From positions 930,001-994,000 of the forward strand of contig NC_007503.1 of the NCBI RefSeq assembly GCF_000012865.1: a DNA stretch of 64,000 nucleotides, in the 5' to 3' direction. Shown here piece by piece: positions 47,010-56,545 of this stretch (the first letter of the stretch is position 1; every line of letters begins with the position of its first letter). Below the pieces are notes generated by a model, which ran no database searches, was not told where the DNA came from, and saw only the letters and a list, made by a program, of their open reading frames with translations. This DNA comes from Carboxydothermus hydrogenoformans Z-2901. Lineage in GTDB: Bacteria; Bacillota; Z-2901; Carboxydothermales; Carboxydothermaceae. Position numbers and translations under genes: made by a program.

Positions 47010-48467
47010 TTGGAACTATATTACTTAAGTGCAAAAGAAATAACAGAAAAAATAAAGGCTAAAGAGATATCGGCGGTAGAGGTGGCAAAAGCTACATTTG
47101 ACCGGATAGAAGCGGTAGAGCCCAAAATTCAAGCTTATGTGACGGTAACCCGGGAGCTGGGACTTAAAATGGCCCGGGAAGTCGATGAAAAAATTGCCCG
47201 GGGAGAAGACCCGGGGCCGCTGGCGGGGGTACCGGTGGCCATCAAAGATAACATGTCTACCGCCGGGATTAGAACTACTTGTTCGTCCAAAATCCTGGAA
47301 AACTACATACCGCCGTATGACGCCACTGTGGTGGAAAAGTTAAAGGAAGCTGGGGCGGTGTTTACCGGTAAAACCAATTTGGACGAGTTTGCCATGGGTT
47401 CCTCTACCGAAAATTCCCGCTTTTTCCCCACCAGAAATCCCTGGGACTTAGAACGGGTGCCCGGTGGTTCTTCCGGTGGGTCGGCGGCGAGTGTGGCTGC
47501 TGGAGAAGCGGTAGTGGCTCTGGGTTCCGATACCGGGGGTTCCATCCGCCAGCCTGCTGCTTTTTGCGGAATAGTGGGCTTGAAACCTACATACGGGGCG
47601 GTAAGCCGGTATGGTTTGGTGGCTTTTGCCAGCTCCTTGGATCAAATCGGACCTTTTGCCCGGACGGTGGAAGATGCGGCCCTTTTATTAAATGTGATTG
47701 CCGGTCACGACCCGAAAGATTCAACCTCTGCCGATATTGAATATCCTGATTACTTAAGCTTTTTAAATCAGGACATTAAGGGCCTGAAAATTGGGCTGCC
47801 GAAGGAATATTTTATTGACGGTATTGATGCTGGAGTGAAAAAGGCGATTGACGATGCGATAAAGGTTTTGGAAAGTTTAGGAGCAGTCTTTGAAGAGGTA
47901 TCGTTACCTCATACCAAATATTCTCTTCCGGTGTACTATCTGATTGCTCCGGCGGAAGCTTCTTCCAACCTAGCCCGGTATGACGGAGTCCGTTACGGCT
48001 ACCGGGATTTTGAAGCCGAAGATGTGGTAGAAATGTTCTCCCGGACCCGGGCGGAAGGTTTTGGGGCTGAGGTAAAAAGACGGATCATGCTTGGTACCTA
48101 TGCTTTAAGTGCAGGTTATTATGATGCTTATTACCTAAAGGCGCTGAAAGTAAGGACCCTTATTAAAGAAGATTTTGACCGGGCTTTTACCAAAGTAGAT
48201 CTCCTTTTAACCCCAACCACTCCAACCCCGGCGTTTAAGTTTGGAGAAAAAACGTCCGACCCGGTTTCGATGTATCTTTCGGACATCTTCACCATGGCCG
48301 TAAACTTGGCCGGCCTTCCCGGGATTTCGGTTCCGGCTGGTTTTGACGGTCATCTGCCGGTATCGTTCCAGTTAATTGGCAAGCCTTTTGATGAAGGAAC
48401 CTTACTGAAAGTTGCCCATGCCTTTGAGCAAAATACCGAATTTCATAAGGCACGGCCCAAGCTTTAG
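47010..48467 (+). CDS. gatA: Asp/Glu-tRNA amidotransferase subunit A
   Basis: Glutaminase subunit of GatCAB. The 485-residue amidase-signature enzyme has the catalytic Lys79 in VPVAIKDN, and the cis-Ser/nucleophile Ser region [19 protein letters not shown] around residues 149-167, followed by [24 protein letters not shown]. The start is TTG after AAAGGAGGG. It lies 14 bases after gatC and 10 before gatB. Confidence 0.96.
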   Translation: MELYYLSAKEITEKIKAKEISAVEVAKATFDRIEAVEPKIQAYVTVTRELGLKMAREVDEKIARGEDPGPLAGVPVAIKDNMSTAGIRTTCSSKILENYIPPYDATVVEKLKEAGAVFTGKTNLDEFAMGSSTENSRFFPTRNPWDLERVPGGSSGGSAASVAAGEAVVALGSDTGGSIRQPAAFCGIVGLKPTYGAVSRYGLVAFASSLDQIGPFARTVEDAALLLNVIAGHDPKDSTSADIEYPDYLSFLNQDIKGLKIGLPKEYFIDGIDAGVKKAIDDAIKVLESLGAVFEEVSLPHTKYSLPVYYLIAPAEASSNLARYDGVRYGYRDFEAEDVVEMFSRTRAEGFGAEVKRRIMLGTYALSAGYYDAYYLKALKVRTLIKEDFDRAFTKVDLLLTPTTPTPAFKFGEKTSDPVSMYLSDIFTMAVNLAGLPGISVPAGFDGHLPVSFQLIGKPFDEGTLLKVAHAFEQNTEFHKARPKL

Positions 48468-48477
48468 GAGGTGTATT

Positions 48478-49923
48478 ATGCGCGAATACGAAGCGGTTAT
48501 TGGGTTAGAAGTTCATGTGGAGTTAAAAACCAATACTAAAATCTTTTGCAATTGTTCTACCGAGTTTGGCGGCGATCCGAACTCGCACGTTTGTCCGGTG
48601 TGCTTGGGGCTTCCCGGGGTTTTGCCCGTTTTAAATAAAAAAGTGGTGGATTACGCGATTAAAGCAGCGCTGGCGTTAAACTGCGAAGTGGCCGAATACT
48701 GCAAATTTGACCGGAAAAATTACTACTACCCCGACTTACCCAAGAATTATCAGATATCCCAGTACGATTTGCCGTTAGCGAAAAACGGTTATTTAGAAAT
48801 TGAGGTCGATGGGCAGGTAAAAAGAATTGGCATTACCCGGATTCACATGGAAGAAGATGCGGGAAAACTGGTACACCAGGGAAACCTTGCGGTAACACCT
48901 TACTCTTTAGTTGACTACAATCGAACCGGAGTGCCGCTGATTGAAATAGTTTCGGCGCCGGATATCCGTACTCCCGAGGAAGCAAGACTTTACTTGGAAA
49001 AACTTAAAGCAATTATCCAGTATACCGGAATTTCCGACTGCCGGATGGAGGAAGGAAGTCTCAGGTGTGATGCGAACGTTTCCGTTCGTCCCAAAGGCCA
49101 GAAAGAGTTCGGAACCAAAACGGAAATAAAAAATATGAACTCTTTTAAAGCTCTGCAAAAAGCTTTGGAATACGAAATTGCCCGGCAAATTGAGATTTTA
49201 GAGGAAGGCGGGCGAATCATCCAGGAAACCCGGATGTGGGATGAGAGCCGTCAGGTAACCCTTTCCATGCGCAGCAAAGAGGAAGCCCACGATTACCGTT
49301 ATTTCCCCGAGCCGGATTTACCGCCGGTGGTCATTGACCGGGAGTGGTTAGAAGAGATAAGGGCTACATTGCCGGAACTTCCAGATGCTCGCAAGAAACG
49401 GTTTGTGGAACAGTATGGCTTAACTCCCTACGATGCCCATGTCCTGACCTTAACCCGGGAACTGGCGGATTACTACGAGGAAGCGGCGAAGGGTTACAGT
49501 AATCCAAAAGCAGTAGCTAACTGGGTCATAAATGAGCTTTTACGTTTACTAAATGCTGCAGGAAAAGAAATTACCGAATGTCCCATAAAACCTGAACAAA
49601 TTACCAAGATGCTGGAACTTTTAGATAAGGGCACAATTTCCGGTAAAATTGCCAAAACGGTGTTTGAAGAGATGTTTTCATCCGGTAAAGACCCGGAGGT
49701 AATCGTCAAAGAAAAAGGACTGGTGCAAATTACCGATTTGGGTGAATTGGAAGCGGTGGTGGATAAAGTAATTGCAGCAAATCCCAAAGCGGTGGAAGAT
49801 TACAAGAACGGAAAGGAAAAGGCATTAGGCTTCTTAGTTGGTCAGATTATGAAAGAAACCCGCGGACGGGCTAATCCTGAAGCGGTAAACCAGCTCTTAC
49901 GGGACAAATTAGCAAAGCTATAA
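48478..49923 (+). CDS. gatB: Asp/Glu-tRNA amidotransferase subunit B
   Basis: Kinase/transamidase subunit of GatCAB that activates and amidates the misacylated tRNA. The 481-residue protein has [13 protein letters not shown], the four zinc-binding cysteines in FCNCST and [40 protein letters not shown] and the C-terminal YqeY-like tail ending in [13 protein letters not shown]. The start at 48478 follows TTAGGAGGTG; the longer frame overlaps gatA. A terminator follows. Confidence 0.97.
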   Translation: MREYEAVIGLEVHVELKTNTKIFCNCSTEFGGDPNSHVCPVCLGLPGVLPVLNKKVVDYAIKAALALNCEVAEYCKFDRKNYYYPDLPKNYQISQYDLPLAKNGYLEIEVDGQVKRIGITRIHMEEDAGKLVHQGNLAVTPYSLVDYNRTGVPLIEIVSAPDIRTPEEARLYLEKLKAIIQYTGISDCRMEEGSLRCDANVSVRPKGQKEFGTKTEIKNMNSFKALQKALEYEIARQIEILEEGGRIIQETRMWDESRQVTLSMRSKEEAHDYRYFPEPDLPPVVIDREWLEEIRATLPELPDARKKRFVEQYGLTPYDAHVLTLTRELADYYEEAAKGYSNPKAVANWVINELLRLLNAAGKEITECPIKPEQITKMLELLDKGTISGKIAKTVFEEMFSSGKDPEVIVKEKGLVQITDLGELEAVVDKVIAANPKAVEDYKNGKEKALGFLVGQIMKETRGRANPEAVNQLLRDKLAKL

Positions 49924-49931
49924 TATAAAGA

Positions 49932-49960
49932 CCGCTGTCTTACCGGCAGCGGCTTTTTTT
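49932..49960 (+). terminator. Terminator of the pcrA-ligA-gatCAB genes
   Basis: CCGCTG at 49932-49937 pairs with CAGCGG at 49947-49952 (inner bases also partly pair), followed by C and eight T residues, just past the gatB stop. Confidence 0.88.
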
Positions 49961-49969
49961 TGATTTTCT

Positions 49970-50004
49970 ACTGACCACGGACCACCTACCACTTACCACT
50001 GTTT
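49970..50004 (+). repeat. Dispersed C-rich intergenic repeat, copy 3
   Basis: Units GACCACG, GACCACC and TACCACTTACCACT follow the gatB terminator. They share TACCACTTACCACT exactly with copy 1 at 14053-14088 and have the same strand and order as copies 1 and 2. Confidence 0.6.
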
Positions 50005-50103
50005 AAGTATACAGTATAAAAACTTTGAAAATCTTTTAACAATTTTGGGGGTATGTTATCATTAAAAAATAGATTAAGCTACAAAGTGGGAGGGTGAAAT
50101 AAC

Positions 50104-51246
50104 GTGAAATTAAAAGATAAACCAATTTATATCGTTGATACGACCCTAAGAGATGGAGAACAAACCGCAGGAGTAGTTTTTGCAAATAAGGAAAAAATTC
50201 GAATTGCCCAGATGCTGGATGAACTTGGTGTTGACCAGATTGAGGCCGGTATTCCCACGATGGGTGGCGATGAAAAAGAGGCAATTACCGCCATCTGTAA
50301 ACTTGGACTAAAAGCCAGTATCATGGGCTGGAACCGTCCGGTAATTAAAGATATTGAAGAGTCGCTGCGCTGCGGGGTAGATGCGGTTGCTATATCTATT
50401 TCTACCTCGGATATCCATATTGAACATAAACTCCGGGCCTCCCGGGAATGGGTTATTGAAAATATGGTTAAAGCCTGCGAGTTTGCTAAAAAAGAAGGTT
50501 TGTACGTTTCGGTGAACGCTGAGGATGCCAGCCGCTCCGACATGGAATTTTTAGTGCAGTTTGGTTTGGCGGCGAAACAAGCGGGAGCCGACCGTTTAAG
50601 ATATTGCGATACCGTGGGTATCCTTGATCCCTTTACTACTTATGAAAGGGTCAAGGAATTGCGGGAAAGAGTAGGTATTGAAATTGAAATGCATACCCAC
50701 AACGACTTTGGCATGGCCACGGCCAATGCTTTAGCCGGGGTTAAAGCCGGAGCTAAGTTTGTAGGGGTTACGGTTATTGGCCTTGGAGAGCGGGCCGGAA
50801 ACGCTGCTTTAGAAGAAGTGGTAATGGCCTTAAAACATATTTACGGTATCGATCTTGGCTTTAAGACCGAGCTTTTCCGGGAAGTTGCTCTTTATGTTTC
50901 CAAGGCTTCCGGCCGGGAACTTCCCGCCTGGAAAGCTATTGTGGGTTCCAACATGTTTGCCCACGAATCGGGAATCCATGCCGATGGAGCGTTAAAGAAT
51001 CCTAAAACCTACGAGGCTTTCCAGCCCGAAGAAGTGGGTCTGGAGCGACAAATTGTTATCGGTAAGCACTCCGGTTCGGCAGCGTTAAAAGCGAAATTTG
51101 CCGAGTACGGAATTCACTTAACCGATGAACAGGCAGCAGAGCTTCTACCCCATGTCCGGGCCCATGCGGTGGAATTAAAACGGTCTTTGTTTGATAAAGA
51201 GCTTGTTTTAATCTACGAAGAACATTTCGGAAAGCGGGGAATGTAG
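50104..51246 (+). CDS. Homocitrate synthase / Re-citrate synthase family protein
   Basis: A 380-residue Claisen-type acyltransferase barrel of the LeuA/NifV/Re-citrate synthase family, condensing acetyl-CoA with a 2-oxo acid. It starts with the metal/catalytic motif VDTTLRDGEQTAGVVF, has EAGIPTMGGDEKEA, and the HxH metal pair in EMHTHNDFGMATANALAG. The length matches NifV and Re-citrate synthases, and lacks the regulatory domain of LeuA. Its partners are aconitase-like subunits and an isocitrate-dehydrogenase-like enzyme, so oxaloacetate (giving citrate) is a likely substrate. 2-Oxoglutarate (homocitrate) is the alternative. The start is GTG after GGGAGGG. Confidence 0.8.
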   Translation: MKLKDKPIYIVDTTLRDGEQTAGVVFANKEKIRIAQMLDELGVDQIEAGIPTMGGDEKEAITAICKLGLKASIMGWNRPVIKDIEESLRCGVDAVAISISTSDIHIEHKLRASREWVIENMVKACEFAKKEGLYVSVNAEDASRSDMEFLVQFGLAAKQAGADRLRYCDTVGILDPFTTYERVKELRERVGIEIEMHTHNDFGMATANALAGVKAGAKFVGVTVIGLGERAGNAALEEVVMALKHIYGIDLGFKTELFREVALYVSKASGRELPAWKAIVGSNMFAHESGIHADGALKNPKTYEAFQPEEVGLERQIVIGKHSGSAALKAKFAEYGIHLTDEQAAELLPHVRAHAVELKRSLFDKELVLIYEEHFGKRGM

Positions 51247-51248
51247 CT

Positions 51249-52502
51249 TTGGGAAAAACAATCATTGAAAAAATCCTTTCGCAAAAAAGCGGCGTTGATG
51301 CTTATGCGGGCCAAATTGTGGTGGCCGATGTGGATTACGTTATGGGGCAGGACGGAACGGCTCCCCTGGCAATAAAATCCTTTAAAGAAATGGGCGGGAA
51401 AAAAGTTTTTGATCCGGAAAAAGTGGTTTTTGTGATAGACCACAGCGCTCCCAGCCCCAATGAAGGGGTTTCGCGGCTTCACAAATTGATGCGGGAGTTT
51501 CGGGACGAGCACGGAATTGATTTCCACGATATTGGCGATGGAGTCTGCCACCAGGTAGTGCCGGAAAGCGGTAAAGTAGGTCCCGGCTCTCTGGTAGTAG
51601 GTGCCGATTCCCATACCTGCACTTACGGGGCGTTAAATGCCTTTGCTACCGGTGTAGGATCTACCGATCTGGCAGCGGCGATTATTTCCGGGAAGCTCTG
51701 GTTTAAAGTTCCCGAAACGATAAAATTTGTGTTAAAGGGTAAACTTCCCAAAGGAGTATTTGCCAAGGATTTAATTTTGTATTTAATCGGGGATGTAACC
51801 GCCGATGGAGCAACCTATATGGCCGCGGAATACACCGGGGAAGCTATTTCGGACCTTTCCATGGATGGTCGCTTTACCATTGCCAATATGGCTATTGAAA
51901 TGGGAGCAAAAGCCGGATTGATGGAAGCCGATGAAAAAACTTTTGCTTTTGTAAAAGAACACGGCGGTAAGGATTTTACACCGGTCTTTGCCGATCCGGA
52001 TGCGGTTTATGCTAAAGTTTTGGAATATGACGTATCGGAGTTGGAACCGATGGTGGCCAAGCCGCATACCGTTGATAACACCGCCAGAGTTACCGAGGTG
52101 GCCGGTACTCCGATTCACCAGGCGGTACTGGGAACCTGTACAAACGGACGGCTTGAAGATTTACGGATTGCAGCCAAAATCCTTGAGGGCAGAAAAATCC
52201 ATCCCAGAACCCGCCTGATTGTGGCGCCGGCTTCCCGCAAAATTTTCCTAAAAGCCATGGAAGAAGGACTTATTAAAATTTTTGTGGAAGCCGGGGCTGC
52301 CGTAGTTACACCGGGCTGTGGTCCTTGTGTGGGTACCCATAACGGTATACCTTCAGACGGAGAAAATGTTATTTCAACTGCCAACCGGAATTTCAAAGGC
52401 CGGATGGGTAACAGTAATGCCTTTATCTATTTAGCTTCACCGGCCACAGTTGCTGCTTCGGCTATTGCCGGTGAGATTGCGGACCCGAGACCTTATTTTT
52501 AA
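51249..52502 (+). CDS. Aconitase/isopropylmalate isomerase-type hydratase, large subunit
   Basis: A 417-residue [4Fe-4S] hydro-lyase large subunit of the two-subunit LeuC/homoaconitase/aconitase family. The iron-sulfur cysteines are in LGTCTNGRLEDL and TPGCGPCVGTH. Other marks are VGADSHTCTYGALNAFATGVGSTD and TVDNTARVTEVAG. It would isomerise citrate to isocitrate if the operon makes 2-oxoglutarate. TTG start two bases after the upstream stop, so translation is probably coupled. Confidence 0.85.
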   Translation: MGKTIIEKILSQKSGVDAYAGQIVVADVDYVMGQDGTAPLAIKSFKEMGGKKVFDPEKVVFVIDHSAPSPNEGVSRLHKLMREFRDEHGIDFHDIGDGVCHQVVPESGKVGPGSLVVGADSHTCTYGALNAFATGVGSTDLAAAIISGKLWFKVPETIKFVLKGKLPKGVFAKDLILYLIGDVTADGATYMAAEYTGEAISDLSMDGRFTIANMAIEMGAKAGLMEADEKTFAFVKEHGGKDFTPVFADPDAVYAKVLEYDVSELEPMVAKPHTVDNTARVTEVAGTPIHQAVLGTCTNGRLEDLRIAAKILEGRKIHPRTRLIVAPASRKIFLKAMEEGLIKIFVEAGAAVVTPGCGPCVGTHNGIPSDGENVISTANRNFKGRMGNSNAFIYLASPATVAASAIAGEIADPRPYF

Positions 52503-52519
52503 GGATGGTGGAGTAAAAA

Positions 52520-53017
52520 ATGATTTTAAGGGGTAAATGCCATAAATTTGGCAATGACGTCAATACCGATTATATAATTTCCGGTAAATATAAGTTTAAA
52601 ACACTGGATATGAACGAGCTGGCCAGACACGTGATGGAAGATTTAGACCCGGATTTTTACAACAAAATAACCCCCGGTGATTTTATCGTTGCCGGCAGTA
52701 ACTTTGGCTGCGGTTCATCCCGGGAACAAGCACCGCTGGCCATTAAATACGCTAAAATTGGTGCTGTGATTGCTAAGTCCTTTGCCCGGATTTTTTACCG
52801 AAATGCAATTAATACCGGTCTTCCGGTAATTGAGTGTGATACCGATAAAATAAATGCCGGCGATGAACTGGAAGTAGATTTGTCTAAAGGGATTATTAGA
52901 AACCTGACTACCGGCGAGGATATACCGATTAAGCCATTGCCGGAGGTAATGATCAAGATTTTAAATGACGGCGGGTTAATTGAACATTTTAAAAAATACG
53001 GCACATTTAACTTTTAA
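52520..53017 (+). CDS. Aconitase/isopropylmalate isomerase-type hydratase, small subunit
   Basis: A 165-residue small subunit (LeuD-like swivelling domain). It begins [20 protein letters not shown] and has [20 protein letters not shown] with the catalytic serine region. The loop after [10 protein letters not shown], here KFKT, is the segment thought to select substrate in this family, and it does not read like a standard LeuD. It pairs with the large subunit encoded 17 bases upstream. Confidence 0.85.
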   Translation: MILRGKCHKFGNDVNTDYIISGKYKFKTLDMNELARHVMEDLDPDFYNKITPGDFIVAGSNFGCGSSREQAPLAIKYAKIGAVIAKSFARIFYRNAINTGLPVIECDTDKINAGDELEVDLSKGIIRNLTTGEDIPIKPLPEVMIKILNDGGLIEHFKKYGTFNF

Positions 53018-53028
53018 GGAGGTTCATG

Positions 53029-54027
53029 ATGGCGCATAGAGTTACATTGATTCCCGGAGACGGAATTGGTCCAGAAATTGTTGAAGCAGCCCGGCGGGTA
53101 ATTGATGCCAGCGGAGCGAATATTGAATGGGAAGTGGTGGAAGCCGGAGAAAAGGTAATGGCCGAGTACGGTACTCCGTTGCCCGAGTATGTTTTGGAAT
53201 CTATCAAAAAAAATAAAGTTGCTTTAAAAGGCCCGATGACCACACCTATCGGCACGGGATTTCGCAGCGTTAATGTTGCCTTAAGAAAAGCCCTGGATTT
53301 ATATGCCAATGTCCGGCCGGCAAAATCTTTACCGGGTGTGGTTACCCGTTATGAAAATATTGATTTAATTACGGTCCGGGAAAATACCGAAGACTTATAT
53401 GCCGGAGTTGAGCATATGGTAGGTGATGATGCGGCGGAAAGCATCAAAATTATTACCCGGAAAGCTTCCCAAAGGATTGTCCGGTTTGCTTTCGAACTGG
53501 CCCGCAAAGAGGGGCGAAAAAAGGTTACCGCCGTTCATAAAGCCAATATCATGAAGTATACCGATGGCTTATTTTTAGCGGTGGCCCGGGAAGTGGCCGC
53601 GGAGTATCCCGATATTGAGTTTGAGGATATGATTGTTGACGCTATGGCCATGAAGTTGGTTCAAACTCCGGAAAAATTTGATGTGATGGTGATGCCCAAT
53701 CTTTACGGTGATATTTTGTCGGACCTCTGCGCGGGTTTGGTAGGTGGCCTTGGAGTGGCACCGGGAGCCAATATCGGTGACGAATATGCAGTTTTTGAGC
53801 CGGTGCACGGAAGTGCCCCAAAGCATGCCGGCCAAAACCGGGTAAACCCCCTGGCGGAGATTTTATCGGGGGTGATGATGTTAAAACACCTGGGAGAAAT
53901 GGATGCTGCCGCCAAAATCGAGCGGGCTTTAACCAAGGTTCTTCCCAATAAGGACATGGTTACCTATGATTTAGGCGGGACTGCAAAAACTTCAGAAATG
54001 GCCGATTATATTATAAAACATTTATAA
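53029..54027 (+). CDS. NAD-dependent isocitrate dehydrogenase-like enzyme
   Basis: A 332-residue beta-decarboxylating dehydrogenase. Its opening [20 protein letters not shown] is common to IDH and isopropylmalate dehydrogenase. The substrate loop [22 protein letters not shown] contains the RS-x-NV-x-LR serine seen in isocitrate enzymes and lacking in isopropylmalate enzymes. [27 protein letters not shown] and [17 protein letters not shown] complete the site. The short length fits the NAD-type (eukaryote/Thermus-like) class. The ATG at 53029 is six bases from AAGGAGGT; one codon earlier is possible. It ends the operon. Confidence 0.85.
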   Translation: MAHRVTLIPGDGIGPEIVEAARRVIDASGANIEWEVVEAGEKVMAEYGTPLPEYVLESIKKNKVALKGPMTTPIGTGFRSVNVALRKALDLYANVRPAKSLPGVVTRYENIDLITVRENTEDLYAGVEHMVGDDAAESIKIITRKASQRIVRFAFELARKEGRKKVTAVHKANIMKYTDGLFLAVAREVAAEYPDIEFEDMIVDAMAMKLVQTPEKFDVMVMPNLYGDILSDLCAGLVGGLGVAPGANIGDEYAVFEPVHGSAPKHAGQNRVNPLAEILSGVMMLKHLGEMDAAAKIERALTKVLPNKDMVTYDLGGTAKTSEMADYIIKHL

Positions 54028-54030
54028 AAG

Positions 54031-54057
54031 CCTCCAGTTTTGGAGGTTTTTATTTTT
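54031..54057 (+). terminator. Terminator after the isocitrate-dehydrogenase-like gene
   Basis: CCTCCA at 54031-54036 pairs with TGGAGG at 54041-54046 (extendable by A/T pairs) and is followed by TTTTTATTTTTT. Confidence 0.85.
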
Positions 54058-54106
54058 TTCACCAGCGGGAAATGCTAAAATAGAGATGAAAAACAGGAGG
54101 GGTTTG

Positions 54107-54799
54107 ATGCTGGAAATTCGCTGGAAGTTAAAACATGTGGTTTTAATATTAATATTAACTTTAGTTTTGGTAAATGGGATGAATTTACTGTTGGGAGCGC
54201 TTCCTCTTCCCGGCCTTAAAAGTTTTGGGGCCAAGGTTATCTTTTTGACTTTTTTTCAGGATATACTGCTATTGGCTTTGGTGTTGTGGGTGGTGGAAAA
54301 AAACCGAGGTCACCTATCTGACCTGGGGCTTACGGTAAAAAATTGGGGTAAAGCCTTTAAATGGGGAGTGTTTGGAGGTTTTTTAATTTTAATTGCCGTG
54401 GTGGTGGTGGGAGCCTTTAGTTTTAAAATTTTAAAGGTTAATCCTCCACCGCAGACCTTTGAAAAACTCTTAACCCTGGCTAAAACTCCCACGGAGAAAA
54501 ACCTGCTGGTATTCTTGGGAGTTTTTCTTGGCCCTTTTGCCGAAGAACTTTTTTTTCGCGGTTTTAGCTATCCTGTCTTAAAAAAATACATGGGTGTGGT
54601 TGGAGGGATAGCAGTATCTTCCTTACTTTTTGGAGCGATGCATTTTGATCCTTACCGGTTTTTACCACTTTCTTTGGGGGGAGCAATACTGGCGTATCTT
54701 TACGAAAAGACCGGCACGATATTAAGCCCCTTTGTGGCTCATGCCACCTGGAATGGAATTATGACCTGGTTTGTAATGGGGAAAATGTTTTTTTTCTAA
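54107..54799 (+). CDS. CPBP-family intramembrane metalloprotease
   Basis: A 230-residue membrane protein of the CAAX protease/bacteriocin-processing (ABI) family with about six hydrophobic segments. The three motif blocks are FAEELFFRGFSYPVLKKY (the EExxxR glutamate pair), FGAMHFDPYRF and VAHATWNGIMTW with its histidine. Such proteins cleave within the membrane or act as immunity factors; the substrate is unknown. The ATG at 54107 follows AGGAGGGG. It stands alone between a terminator and the IS110 element. Confidence 0.85.
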   Translation: MLEIRWKLKHVVLILILTLVLVNGMNLLLGALPLPGLKSFGAKVIFLTFFQDILLLALVLWVVEKNRGHLSDLGLTVKNWGKAFKWGVFGGFLILIAVVVVGAFSFKILKVNPPPQTFEKLLTLAKTPTEKNLLVFLGVFLGPFAEELFFRGFSYPVLKKYMGVVGGIAVSSLLFGAMHFDPYRFLPLSLGGAILAYLYEKTGTILSPFVAHATWNGIMTWFVMGKMFFF

Positions 54800-54895
54800 G
54801 AAAAAATTTAAGACTCACGGTAAAAAGTCAAGGACCAAGAAATGGAAATTAGAAAAGTAGGGGCTAAAAAAGGCAATAATAACCCTCTCCAACTA

Positions 54896-56519
54896 TATGG
54901 TAATAGTTGGAAAATAGCAGAGAAGAGAAAAGGTTTTATTCAAGAACTATTTCATCACCGTCCCTTTGTAGATTTGGCCTTTGCTCAGCAGGGCAAAGAC
55001 CAGCCTTACTAATTTGCGGGCAGTTAGAACCAGCGCTCGCTTATGTTGATGCTTGGTAACTTCGTGATACTTGCTCTGGTAGTAGGCCTTATACTCCTCG
55101 TTGTGCACCCGCAACGAGTTGGCGGCCTGGACCAGGTAGTAACGCAGGTACCGGTTGCCACTTTTTGTCAGGCGGCGTTCTTCGGCGTCAAAATCACCTG
55201 ATTGGTAGCGGGTCCAGGTAAGGCCGGCATATTGAGCCAGAGCGGCTTGATCTTTGAAACGTTTGATATCGCCAATTTCGGCTATAATACCAGCAGCCGA
55301 GATGGGACCGAGGCCTTTTACGCTGGTCAGAGTTTGAGGTATGGCTTCTAACTCCCGGCAAATGACTTTATCCAGTTGTTTAAGCTGCCTTTTGAGGTGG
55401 TCAATATTCTGCAGAGTAAGAGAAAGAGCCACCTCACAAGCTGCGAGCATTTTAGGATTAAGGCGGTAGGCGCGGCGGGCAGCCTGTTTGAGGGCCTTAG
55501 CCATATTCTCAGGTGAGGCTAATTTGTTGTTACCATGGGACTGGATGAACTCTGCCAGCTCTTCCAATGGCATTTCTATAAGTTCATCTGGTGTAAATTC
55601 CTGTAATACCGCCAGGGAGGCCTTACCGAAAGTTTGACTAAAAGGCTTGTCCTGGTGATAATTAGAAAACTTAAGGAAGAGGAGATTTAAGGCTCGGTTC
55701 TGCTCGGCCGTCACCATTTCCACGAGGTGTAGGCGCAGGCGGGTGAGCTGGCGCAAAGGTTCAGTCACTATAGTTTCCCGGCTACAAGGGGTAAGATGGC
55801 CGAAGCGCACCCGTTCTGCGATAACGTAAGCATCGAGGGCATCTGTTTTAGGGCGCTTGGTACCGAAGGCCTTCTTAAAACTGGCCACCATGACGGGGTT
55901 TATTTCATAGACCTTGGTGGAGTATGGCTTAAGCTTTGGGGAGTCCAGGAGGAACTGACGGAGATGGACGCTGTAGATAGAGGTGGCCTCCAACCCTATA
56001 TGAAGTTGCTGGATGTTAAACTTATGGGCGAGACCATCCAGCACCTCAACCATAGCAGAAGCGCCTTCGAGGCTGTTAGGAAAAGACTTAACTGGGGCGA
56101 GCTGTTGCCCTTGCTCATCGAGACACACCAAGTCGCATTTAAGAGCGCTGACATCAATGCCTGCAAAAACGACCCGGGCCAAAGGGTATCCCTCCTTGGG
56201 CTGGCCCAAATTAGGGGCGTGCCCTGCGGGTACGTCGCGTAACAACCTCGCGGGGCGATGAGAGCGTGGCAGGACAGCCGGGGGTGCACCTCTGGCCTGC
56301 TGAATCCAGAAGCCGGCTGGCCTGTTGGCTCAGCTCACGCGTAAGAAACATGCGCCGCACCGCAAGGGTCTCACTCTTACATGAGTAGTCACCGGGTTTA
56401 CTCGGGCTACAGGAGGTATTTAAGAGTGACCCCGGACCAACCTATTTTAATCTTCGCAAAGGCACGCCAAGTTATCAAGAACCCTTAACCTAATTTTTCG
56501 GCTCGGGTTCTATGGTAAT
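54896..56519 (-). mobile_element. IS110-family insertion sequence (bounds uncertain)
   Basis: A DEDD transposase gene with long non-coding flanks, as in IS110 elements, which lack strong terminal inverted repeats. TATGGTAAT occurs at 54896-54904 and again at 56511-56519, on either side of the gene, and may mark the edges. This repeat could be chance, so the coordinates are approximate. About 335 bases upstream of the transposase start are non-coding and structured. Confidence 0.6.
54947..56182 (-). CDS. IS110-family transposase
   Basis: A 411-residue DEDD recombinase. The RuvC-like N-terminal domain begins FAGIDVSALKCDLVCLDEQG, with further acidic residues at LEATSIYSVHL and TDALDAYVIAE. The C-terminal Tnp20 domain has SVKGLGPISAAGIIAEIGDI, YAGLTWTRYQSGDF and the catalytic serine region RLTKSGNRYLRYYLV. 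The start is TTG at 56182 because AAGGAGGG precedes it by six bases; the open frame reaches 56245. The frame is intact, so the element may be active. Confidence 0.88.
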   Translation of the reverse strand: MARVVFAGIDVSALKCDLVCLDEQGQQLAPVKSFPNSLEGASAMVEVLDGLAHKFNIQQLHIGLEATSIYSVHLRQFLLDSPKLKPYSTKVYEINPVMVASFKKAFGTKRPKTDALDAYVIAERVRFGHLTPCSRETIVTEPLRQLTRLRLHLVEMVTAEQNRALNLLFLKFSNYHQDKPFSQTFGKASLAVLQEFTPDELIEMPLEELAEFIQSHGNNKLASPENMAKALKQAARRAYRLNPKMLAACEVALSLTLQNIDHLKRQLKQLDKVICRELEAIPQTLTSVKGLGPISAAGIIAEIGDIKRFKDQAALAQYAGLTWTRYQSGDFDAEERRLTKSGNRYLRYYLVQAANSLRVHNEEYKAYYQSKYHEVTKHQHKRALVLTARKLVRLVFALLSKGQIYKGTVMK

Positions 56520-56545
56520 TTAAATTATACGAGGGAGGTTAAATA
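56183..56545 (-). other. Non-coding region upstream of the IS110 transposase, possible bridge RNA
   Basis: These 363 bases hold no credible gene. Bases 56366-56379 pair with 56421-56433 (CACTCTTA against TAAGAGTG, extended by GGGT/ACCC with one bulge). Inside the loop GTAGTC at about 56385 can pair with GGGCTAC at about 56404. IS110-group elements carry a bridge RNA in this transposase-upstream end, so a structured RNA is expected here. That it is transcribed is inference. Confidence 0.45.

Noticed and set aside
49970-50004. The ACC-rich repeats considered as a CRISPR or tandem repeat array.
   Set aside because: Units are only 7-10 bases, imperfect, and have no spacers.
50036-50062. TTAACA...TATCAT as promoter of the homocitrate/citrate synthase operon.
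   Set aside because: Spacing is 15 bases and other pairings are equally weak, so no promoter was annotated.
53029-54027. Calling this gene leuB with the upstream genes as leuA/leuC/leuD.
   Set aside because: The synthase lacks the LeuA regulatory domain and the dehydrogenase carries the RSxNVxLR isocitrate-type loop, so a leucine operon is less likely, though not excluded.
55796-56242. A 148-residue ORF antisense to the IS110 transposase.
   Set aside because: It is a mirror frame of a real conserved gene, without a family or a good ribosome binding site.
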